Source: Acidimicrobiaceae bacterium (GTDB lineage Bacteria > Actinomycetota > Acidimicrobiia > Acidimicrobiales > RAAP-2). From it: a DNA stretch of 14,657 bases. The notes below the pieces were generated by a model, which was not told the DNA's origin, searched no databases, and saw nothing but the letters and a program-made list of their open reading frames with translations. The translations under genes and the position numbers were made by a program. Shown one piece after another: positions 7,489 to 13,009 of this stretch (position 1 is the stretch's first letter; every line of letters begins with the position of its first letter). Location: assembly GCA_003151555.1 (NCBI GenBank), contig PLXU01000093.1:228-14884 (forward strand), read 5' to 3'.

Positions 7489-8097
7489 GTGGGAGAGCGC
7501 ACGTATTCAACGGAAATCGGTACCCAACGCGTAGAGCTGCCCGTGGTGTCGCTCAACGAACAGCTGGCCCTGGCCCTGCTCATCACCGTTGACATGGGGG
7601 TGGAGTTCATGTCCCAGGCCGGTCAGGAGCTGGCCAACATCCTGCGTCCCTACGACGTGGACATCGTGGCGACGGTGGCCACGATGGGCATTCCCCTGGT
7701 GGTCGAGGTGACGCGCCATTTGGGCCTCGACCAGTACGTGATATTGCACAAGACCCCCAAGATCCACCTGGCCGACGCCGTCAGCGAACGGGTCCGCTCC
7801 ATTACCACCGACGTCGAGCAGCGCCTGCTTTTTGACCGTGCGCGGATCAAGGACGTGCAGGCCAAGCGCGTCGCCATTGTCGACGACGTCATTTCGACGG
7901 GCGCCTCCACCGGCGCGGCACTGCGCCTGCTTCGTGGCGTGGGAGCGAACATCGTCGCGATCGGGACCCTGGTGACCGAGGCCTCGCTGTGGCGCAGCGC
8001 CCTGGGCGAGGACGCGACGTTGGTGCGCGCCCTCGGATCTATCCCGGTCTTTCGCCCCGACGGTTCGGGCGGCCTCGTCGAGGACTGGATCGGCTGA
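7489..8097 (+). CDS. PRPP-dependent phosphoribosyltransferase, substrate unassigned
   Basis: A type I phosphoribosyltransferase of 202 residues from GTG 7489. The PRPP-binding motif VAIVDDVISTGAST is at 128-141, with VATVATMGIPLVVEVTRHLG (61-80) and KTPKIHL (88-94) as in the adenine/xanthine-type PRT group. The SITTDVEQRLLFD stretch (104-116) resembles APRT-like proteins of nucleobase-transport clusters. The gene sits between a cytosine deaminase and a nucleobase permease, so salvage of a second base is likely, but the substrate cannot be read from sequence. GTG 7489 is preferred because the protein then begins in the usual family style and a -10-like box lies eight bases upstream. GTG 7438 would add 17 residues lying inside the divergent deaminase gene. 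Confidence 0.82.
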   Translation: MGERTYSTEIGTQRVELPVVSLNEQLALALLITVDMGVEFMSQAGQELANILRPYDVDIVATVATMGIPLVVEVTRHLGLDQYVILHKTPKIHLADAVSERVRSITTDVEQRLLFDRARIKDVQAKRVAIVDDVISTGASTGAALRLLRGVGANIVAIGTLVTEASLWRSALGEDATLVRALGSIPVFRPDGSGGLVEDWIG

Positions 8098-8173
8098 GCG
8101 GATTTCAGTGTCGCTCGCAGTGACTGACCATGCGCTATGAGTAGTGGGCGAACCCGGAACCGCTCGAGACCGG

Positions 8174-8395
8174 CTAGCCGCGACCAAACAGTTTGCCGAT
8201 TCGCTTCATGAGGCTGGGATTGACGTAGTACGCGTCGCGCTGCGCGTCGGTCATCGCGTCGTAGCGAGCATCCTTCGCACTTTCGACCTGGTCGAGTTGC
8301 ATCTCTTGCACCGCGTCCGAATCTCGCAGCTCGGTGGGATTTGGTGGCGTCTTGCGCACGAAATTCAATGAGAAAATTCTGGGCGCCAGTGCCAC
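8174..8395 (-). CDS. Small soluble protein of unknown function
   Basis: Read from GTG 8395 this gives 73 residues. GGGAG lies 5 nt before that GTG; a TTG at 8413 would add six residues. The protein is polar, with a central acidic/Gln-rich helix-like stretch (DSDAVQEMQLDQVESAKDAR) and a basic amphipathic C-terminus (LMKRIGKLFGRG). It has no signal peptide, membrane segment or Cys. I recognise no family. It lies downstream of the NCS1 permease on the same strand but beyond a strong terminator, so it should have its own promoter. It is convergent with the phosphoribosyltransferase across a 76-bp gap. Moderate confidence that it is expressed. Confidence 0.45.
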   Translation of the reverse strand: MALAPRIFSLNFVRKTPPNPTELRDSDAVQEMQLDQVESAKDARYDAMTDAQRDAYYVNPSLMKRIGKLFGRG

Positions 8396-8434
8396 GTTCA
8401 CTCCCTCGTCCAATCGCCATCCTAAGCGAGCAAC

Positions 8435-8467
8435 AAAAAACCCCGGGCCAGTGGCCCGGGGTTTTTT
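8435..8467. terminator. Strong bidirectional rho-independent terminator
   Basis: Perfect 9-bp GC stem (CCCCGGGCC / GGCCCGGGG, 8441-8449 and 8453-8461) with a 3-nt loop, flanked by A6 on the left and T6 on the right. On the minus strand it directly follows the permease stop at 8483. The symmetric A/T tracts let it work in both directions, so it also insulates against any plus-strand read-through from the phosphoribosyltransferase. Confidence 0.95.
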
Positions 8468-8482
8468 GCATGCCCTTGCTTC

Positions 8483-10036
8483 TTAACGATTCGGTTCCAG
8501 TTCGTTCTGGTGCTTCACTTGCTTGGCCACTCGACCCGATGACTTCTCGAGGATGAAATAGACCAGTCCCGCGATAATAACTCCCGTGGGCACCGAGAAG
8601 TCGGCTCCGCCGTACCAGCCGGCCGTGCAGGCGCCGTGCACCAGCTTGCCCGCGCAGGCCGCCCCGTAATGATTGGAGATCGGCGTCATCCAGTGCAGGG
8701 GGAAGCCCACCGGTGGCGGCGCCTTCGAATAGCACAGCGTGGCGCACACCACACCCACGACGAAGGCCACGATGGCGTTCCAGCTCACGCCGCCTGCGCC
8801 GCCGAAGTAGATGCTGTTCTTGTCGGTGCGTTGCAGTTCGGCGGGGTTGTAGCGGTATCGGCGCAGGATCCAGTCCATGATGAACACCCCGAACCACGGG
8901 GCGATCCACAAGATGATGACCCCGACGAACTCCTTCATGTACAGCGAGAAGGTTGACTGGAACATGGCCCAGATGGTCAGACCACAGGCGAGGACACTGT
9001 CCAAGATGACGGCCTGGAAGCGGCGCAGGCGAAAACCCATTGCCTGGAGTGACACGCCCGACGAGTACAGGTCGAGCGAGTTGATGCCGAAGAGCTGGAC
9101 GATGGCGAAGATCAGGAATAGCGCGATGACCCAACTCGGAATGAAATGCTGGCCGTGCAACGCCTCGAAGGGGTTGGCCCCGTTCCAGTCGCCGACCTGC
9201 GCGCTCGAAGAGAGGAAGGTGAACGTCGCCGCGCCGAGCAGCATCATGAATATCTCGGGCACGGCGGTGCCGAGGAAGACCCAGCCCACGACCGAAGCCT
9301 TGGAGGCGTCACGGGCAACGTAGCGGGTGTAGTCATTGCCGCACTCGGTCCAGCCCAGTCCCGACAGGGCGAAGACAAAAGCTAGTCCGGCGGTGTAGAG
9401 CTCCCAGCCGCCCCCGAAACCCTTGAAACTACTGGAGCCGTGCTGGATGTCGAAGATCGCGAACAGCACAAAGATCGCGCCGAAGGGAATGATCAGCGCG
9501 CGTAGGACCTTGACCATGGTGGCGTGGCCGAAGTAGGGCACGATGGCCTGGATGGCGGCGGCGACCACGATGTAGAGCACCTTCAACGCACCGTTGACCT
9601 GGAAACCGGCCATCTGGGAGAGCACGATGGCGGCGCCGACAATGAGGATCAGCCCTTCGGTCTCGAAACCGATCTGGGTGATCCAGTTAAAGAAGGCCAC
9701 CAGGCGCGACCCGTGCACGCCGAAGGGGGCGCGGCTAATGGCGAAGGCCGTGGTCCCCGTTTCGGGGCCCTGCAGCGATGCGAGGCCCAACAGCAAGAAG
9801 GAGACGTTGCCGATGATGATGATGCTGACGGCCGTTTTGAAGCTGAATCCGAACCCCATAAGTAGGGCTCCGTAGATGAAGTATTCGACGTTGATCGCCG
9901 AGCCGGTCCAGAGCGCTCCGATATTGCGCGGCGTGGCCCAGCGTTCGCTTTCGGGCACGTAATCAATGCCGCGTTGCTCAACGCGAAACGGTTGGTCGTC
10001 GGCCGAACCGTTGTGTGAGTCCAAAGTTGATGCCAC
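8483..10036 (-). CDS. NCS1-family nucleobase permease (cytosine/purine type)
   Basis: A membrane symporter of the nucleobase:cation symporter-1 family, 517 residues, with about twelve hydrophobic segments. Family signatures are RGIDYVPESERW (22-33), GPETGT after helix 2 (90-95) and NDYTRY in the middle of the protein (234-239) followed by a Gly/Pro-rich helix (VFLGTAVPEIFMMLLGA). GTG 10036 is chosen because GGAGGG at 10045-10050 precedes it by 8 nt; the longer frame to 10105 adds Arg-rich sequence with no ribosome-binding site. A late loop (about 468-495) holds several Cys and Gly residues. Neighbouring cytosine deaminase and upp point to cytosine as cargo, but hydantoin, allantoin, thiamine precursors or purines remain possible for NCS1. 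Confidence 0.88.
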   Translation of the reverse strand: MASTLDSHNGSADDQPFRVEQRGIDYVPESERWATPRNIGALWTGSAINVEYFIYGALLMGFGFSFKTAVSIIIIGNVSFLLLGLASLQGPETGTTAFAISRAPFGVHGSRLVAFFNWITQIGFETEGLILIVGAAIVLSQMAGFQVNGALKVLYIVVAAAIQAIVPYFGHATMVKVLRALIIPFGAIFVLFAIFDIQHGSSSFKGFGGGWELYTAGLAFVFALSGLGWTECGNDYTRYVARDASKASVVGWVFLGTAVPEIFMMLLGAATFTFLSSSAQVGDWNGANPFEALHGQHFIPSWVIALFLIFAIVQLFGINSLDLYSSGVSLQAMGFRLRRFQAVILDSVLACGLTIWAMFQSTFSLYMKEFVGVIILWIAPWFGVFIMDWILRRYRYNPAELQRTDKNSIYFGGAGGVSWNAIVAFVVGVVCATLCYSKAPPPVGFPLHWMTPISNHYGAACAGKLVHGACTAGWYGGADFSVPTGVIIAGLVYFILEKSSGRVAKQVKHQNELEPNR

Positions 10037-10044
10037 TGGGTGTT

Positions 10045-10050
10045 CCCTCC
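10045..10050 (-). promoter_or_regulatory. Shine-Dalgarno deciding the NCS1 permease start
   Basis: GGAGGG on the minus strand, 8 nt before GTG 10036. It is the strongest ribosome-binding site in the window and rules out the upstream in-frame candidate at 10105. Confidence 0.8.
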
Positions 10051-10184
10051 CTATAGATGTCGTGCCCTCGTATCGACCGCGCGAGGCGCGAGCCGTACGC
10101 GACATGTTTACCCGATGGCGACGGGTGCGTGAAGGGAAAGTGAAGAATTTTTAGATTGGAAATGATGCGGCGTCGACGCGTGGG

Positions 10185-10246
10185 CGAGCGAGTCATTCGG
10201 TGACACGATCCTGAGGATCCTCTCACCGAGTGACGTACCGCGCTCG
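10185..10246. repeat. Three-tier nested palindrome between divergent transport genes
   Basis: The 267-bp gap between the NCS1 permease and the ABC-2 operon contains three concentric inverted repeats. The inner pair is GATCC-TGA-GGATC (10208-10220). The middle pair is TCATTCGGTGA / TCACCGAGTGA (10193-10203 and 10223-10233), 10 of 11 pairing plus one G-T. The outer pair is CGAGCG / CGCTCG (10185-10190 and 10241-10246). Neither side has a T-tract and both genes point away, so it is not an obvious terminator. It could be an operator, a structured leader or a cruciform site. The rest of the gap shows only an AT-rich patch at 10142-10162 that might hold the permease promoter. Confidence 0.6.
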
Positions 10247-10290
10247 AGGGGGTGACGGCGGACAACTCTCGTCGCCACCGAGGCGGGGTC

Positions 10291-10296
10291 TAAGGT
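10291..10296 (+). promoter_or_regulatory. -10 box (TAAGGT) for the ABC-2 operon
   Basis: TAAGGT fits TANNNT and is seven bases from ATG 10304, consistent with a leaderless start. The AAGG inside it could instead act as a weak Shine-Dalgarno (8-nt spacing), so this case is less clear than the others. Confidence 0.4.
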
Positions 10297-10303
10297 TCCG
10301 GGC

Positions 10304-11239
10304 ATGGCGGCCGTAGTGGAAGTGGAGCAACTCCGAAAGTCCTACGGCCAGGTGGAACGTCTGCACGGAATCAGTTTCGAGGTTCAGGCCGGGGAGATAT
10401 TGGGTTTCCTTGGCGTCAACGGGGCGGGCAAGACCACCACCATCGAGATCCTCGAGGGCTACCGGCCCCGCGACGGCGGCCGCGTATCGGTGCTCGGCAC
10501 CGACCCGGCCAAGGCCACCCGCGAGTGGCGAAACCGGATCGGCCTAGTGCTGCAGGAGTGCGAACTCGATCCGGTCTACACGGTACGCGAGACGTTGACG
10601 ATGTTCGCCCGCTACTTCGAGCGCCCGACTGACGTGGCGGCGACCATCGGCGCGGTCGGACTGCACGAGAAGGGCGACGAGCGGATCGGGCGGCTCTCGG
10701 GCGGACAAAAGCGGCGCCTCGACGTCGCGTTGGGACTGGTGGGCGACCCCGAGGTGCTGTTTCTCGACGAGCCCACGACGGGGCTGGACCCGGTCGCGCG
10801 TCGCGAGATGTGGTCCATGATCGAAGGACTGCGCAGCGCGGGCAAGACCATCTTCCTCACCACGCACTATATGGACGAGGCCGAGCACCTGGCCGACCGG
10901 ATAATCATCCTGCGCGCCGGGCTGATCGCGGCCCAGGGGACGGCCGAGGAACTCAACGCCACGTTGGGTTACCACACGGAAATAACCTTTGAATCGTCTC
11001 CCGGTTTCGACGTGGCGCGCCTGCGCGGCGTACTGGGATCGGACGTGCAGTTAGAGGGTTCGGTCGTGCGGCTGAAGACCAACCGCGTGCAAGATGACCT
11101 CACCGTGCTGCTCGAGTGGGCGAAGGTCGAACGCGTCGAACTGGGCAAACTTCAAGCGATCCGACCGAGTCTCGACGACGTCTTCGTGAAGTTGGCCGAA
11201 GAAACTCCGGCGTCAGTGCAGGGATCGCCTCGTGAGTGA
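10304..11239 (+). CDS. ABC-2 exporter ATP-binding protein, DrrA-like
   Basis: A 311-residue cytosolic ATPase that powers the membrane protein encoded next. Motifs are intact: Walker A GVNGAGKTT (37-45), Q84, signature LSGGQ (131-135), Walker B VLFLDEP with D155 and catalytic E156, and H188. The nucleotide-binding domain is followed by about 85 residues with the beta-rich pattern of the C-terminal domain found in daunorubicin-resistance ATPases, ending in LDDVFVKLAEE. The gene overlaps the permease by 8 nt. The subfamily covers antibiotic and lipid exporters, and the cargo is not deducible. No biosynthetic cluster is nearby, so a general resistance or envelope role is more likely than self-protection of a producer. 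Confidence 0.92.
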   Translation: MAAVVEVEQLRKSYGQVERLHGISFEVQAGEILGFLGVNGAGKTTTIEILEGYRPRDGGRVSVLGTDPAKATREWRNRIGLVLQECELDPVYTVRETLTMFARYFERPTDVAATIGAVGLHEKGDERIGRLSGGQKRRLDVALGLVGDPEVLFLDEPTTGLDPVARREMWSMIEGLRSAGKTIFLTTHYMDEAEHLADRIIILRAGLIAAQGTAEELNATLGYHTEITFESSPGFDVARLRGVLGSDVQLEGSVVRLKTNRVQDDLTVLLEWAKVERVELGKLQAIRPSLDDVFVKLAEETPASVQGSPRE

Positions 11240-12011
11240 CGCGCGACTCGCCGTCGCACAGACTCGTTTTGCGCTTCGCGGCTACGCGCGTGACACGAGT
11301 GCCCTCGTCTTCACGGCCCTCTTTCCGGTTATCCTGCTCCTGCTCTTCAATGCCATCTTCAAGGGCAATACGAAGTTCGATGGCCGCGACGTTCCCTCTG
11401 GCGCCTACTACACGGCCTCGATTATCTCGTACGTGATCACACTCGTCAGTTTTGCTTCGCTGCTGAATCGAATTACCACCGCTCGTGAACGGGGATTGTT
11501 GAAGCGCTTTCGCGGTACGCCGATGCCCAGCTGGGTGTACCTCGTGTCAGAGATTGGACGAACGGTGGTCGTGGTCTACGCGACGGTCGCCCTGATCGTG
11601 GCCGTCGGTGCCATTTTCTACCACGTGCATCTTTCGGGACACCTTCTCGAAGGGCTCGTGGTCTACGTGGCGTTGGGGGTGTGCTGCTTTTGTTCGCTGG
11701 CGCTGGCCCTCTCGGGGGTCTGCAAGACCGCGGATTCGGCGTCGGCCATCGGGCCGCTCGCGGCCACCATCCTGTCCTTCCTCTCGGGCGTCTTCATTCC
11801 GACGTTCTTAATGCCGACGTGGCTAATCGATATTGGCAAGGTGTTTCCATTGGAGCACGCGGCGCAGGGCCTGCAATCGGCCTTCTTGATCGATGGCTCG
11901 ACGGGCATCAATGCGATCAACACGGGCGTACTGCTCGCTTGGGCCGTCGTGGCTCTCGTGGTCGCGTCACGCAATTTCCGCTGGGAAGCGCGCGGTCCCG
12001 GGGTCAACTGA
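11232..12011 (+). CDS. ABC-2 exporter permease, DrrB-like
   Basis: A 259-residue inner-membrane protein with about six helices (near 22-44, 61-83, 108-130, 138-162, 172-192 and 232-248). The family pattern is clear: a short N-terminus, the ITTARERGLLKRFRGTPMP coupling segment (about 87-105), and LSFLSGVFIPTFLMPTWLIDIGKVFPLEHAAQGL in the second half, typical of ABC-2 permeases. GTG 11232 overlaps the ATPase stop by 8 nt (GTGAGTGA), with AGGGA about 8-10 nt upstream, so translation is coupled. Two copies should pair with two ATPase subunits. Hairpins just downstream mark the operon end. Confidence 0.9.
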   Translation: MSDARLAVAQTRFALRGYARDTSALVFTALFPVILLLLFNAIFKGNTKFDGRDVPSGAYYTASIISYVITLVSFASLLNRITTARERGLLKRFRGTPMPSWVYLVSEIGRTVVVVYATVALIVAVGAIFYHVHLSGHLLEGLVVYVALGVCCFCSLALALSGVCKTADSASAIGPLAATILSFLSGVFIPTFLMPTWLIDIGKVFPLEHAAQGLQSAFLIDGSTGINAINTGVLLAWAVVALVVASRNFRWEARGPGVN

Positions 12012-12036
12012 TTGCGGGGCCCGAACCGGGTTGGCG

Positions 12037-12080
12037 CGGGACCGGGCTCGCGGTCCTAGTGAACCGAGAACCCGGTCCCG
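12037..12080 (+). terminator. Probable terminator of the ABC-2 operon
   Basis: Arms CGGGACCGGG (12037-12046) and CCCGGTCCCG (12071-12080) form a 10-bp GC stem, extended inward by CTCG/CGAG beyond a 2-base bulge. Only three T follow, so it is not a textbook intrinsic terminator, but it lies 25 bp after the permease stop. Confidence 0.5.
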
Positions 12081-12120
12081 TTTGGGGAAACTACGTCGAA
12101 TCGCTTGTCATCGATTCGAC

Positions 12121-12166
12121 CAACCGCGTGGTCCCAGGGCTTTGGGTTCCTGGGACCACGCGGTTG
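12121..12166. terminator. Perfect 18-bp hairpin between convergent genes
   Basis: CAACCGCGTGGTCCCAGG (12121-12138) and its exact reverse complement (12149-12166) flank a 10-nt loop. It begins 2 bp after the SIMPL stop on the minus strand and lies downstream of the ABC-2 operon on the plus strand. Neither side has a T-tract. Its position suggests bidirectional termination or mRNA 3'-end protection. Confidence 0.65.
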
Positions 12167-12167
12167 C

Positions 12168-12950
12168 TTAGTTCGCCAACGAGTACACGACGCTCACCTG
12201 CACGGTGAGCGACTCACTGCCCGCCTGCAGGGGAACACTCTTGAGTGCCGTGGCGGCCGCGTTGAAGCCGACGGGAGAGGGGAGGTAGGAGTTCTGGTTC
12301 TCCTGGTCGACCACCTTGACAATGCCCGTCAAGCTGGTGCCGCCCGCGCTCGCGATGTTGTTCGCTTCGGTGTGCGCGTTGCGCATCGCATTAGCGCGCG
12401 CGGCCGACAGCAACTTCGAGTCGTTGGAGATCGAAAAAGTGATGCCGTTGAGTTCCACCCCGTTGCCGCCGGCCCGGGCGGCCGCTTCAATCGCCGCGCC
12501 GGCCTTCGTGATCTGGTGCATCGTGACGTTGAGCGTGTCGCTCACGGTGAATCCGGTCACCACGCCAAGGTTGTTGGTGTTCTCTTGAATATTGAGTCCC
12601 GACGTCTGCATCTCTTTCTTGGTCACGCCGTGCTTCATGAGCGCCGCCTCGAGGGAGGTCACCCGCCCGTTGTTAAGCGAGAGCGCGGCCGCGGCATCGG
12701 CGTTGGTCGTCTGCATCCCGATTTGGAAGTTCACCGTGTCGGGGGTGCCCTTGACCGTGGCCGATCCGGTCACGGAAATGGTGGCCGGAGAGGTCGTTTT
12801 ATTCGAATGCTTAAGGGCCGCGCCCGTGAAGCCAACGCCAATAAGGACCAGTACGGCGACGAGCCCGACCAGCCAGTTCAGTGCGCTCCACCGTCGCCCA
12901 TTCGAGCCACCCGAGGGCCCGTTGTCTATTGTGCCGGTGTCTGTGCTCAT
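12168..12950 (-). CDS. Membrane-anchored SIMPL (DUF541) domain protein
   Basis: 260 residues. A short polar cytoplasmic N-terminus is followed by one membrane helix (about 23-46, NWLVGLVAVLVLIGVGFTGAAL) and an extracytoplasmic SIMPL domain (about 55-258). The domain is recognisable from ISVTGSATVKGTPDTVNFQIG (58-78), the AARANAMRNAHTEANNIA helix (173-190) and the closing strand ESLTVQVSVVYSL (246-258). SIMPL proteins oligomerise in the envelope; their biochemical role is poorly known, and some are linked to oxidative stress or signalling. ATG 12950 follows AGGAG with a 5-nt spacer. A palindrome sits right upstream of the ribosome-binding site, which suggests regulation. Confidence 0.88.
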   Translation of the reverse strand: MSTDTGTIDNGPSGGSNGRRWSALNWLVGLVAVLVLIGVGFTGAALKHSNKTTSPATISVTGSATVKGTPDTVNFQIGMQTTNADAAAALSLNNGRVTSLEAALMKHGVTKKEMQTSGLNIQENTNNLGVVTGFTVSDTLNVTMHQITKAGAAIEAAARAGGNGVELNGITFSISNDSKLLSAARANAMRNAHTEANNIASAGGTSLTGIVKVVDQENQNSYLPSPVGFNAAATALKSVPLQAGSESLTVQVSVVYSLAN

Positions 12951-12963
12951 GGGTTCTCCTTAT

Positions 12964-12983
12964 TAATCACTGTTGATTACTGT
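12964..12983 (-). promoter_or_regulatory. Putative operator upstream of the SIMPL gene
   Basis: On the plus strand TAATCA-CTGT-TGATTA (12964-12979) is a perfect 6-bp inverted repeat. The same bases form two adjacent 10-bp direct repeats, TAATCACTGT and TGATTACTGT, one helical turn apart. It lies 13 bp before ATG 12950, overlapping the likely promoter and immediately upstream of the Shine-Dalgarno. Confidence 0.4.
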
Positions 12984-13009
12984 TGCTCGGACGGTGCATG
13001 ACAGTTCGC

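Noticed and set aside
7467..7610. N-terminal extension of the cytosine deaminase
   Set aside because: It would be fully antisense to the phosphoribosyltransferase start. The length from ATG 7466 already matches yeast FCY1.
7650..9134. Open frame of 494 codons on the minus strand
   Set aside because: It runs antisense to the phosphoribosyltransferase and across the small gene, terminator and permease end. The translation is Arg/Pro/Gly-rich with no recognisable motif, while the overlapped genes have clear family signatures.
10037..10180. Riboswitch in the NCS1 permease leader
   Set aside because: I looked for purine, preQ1, thiamine and similar consensus cores on the minus strand and recognised none. 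Only a weak CGTA/TACG-bounded stem is present.
12105..13001. Open frame of 298 codons on the plus strand
   Set aside because: Antisense to the SIMPL gene; Arg/Gly/His-rich low-complexity translation. Its beginning includes the hairpin at 12121-12166.
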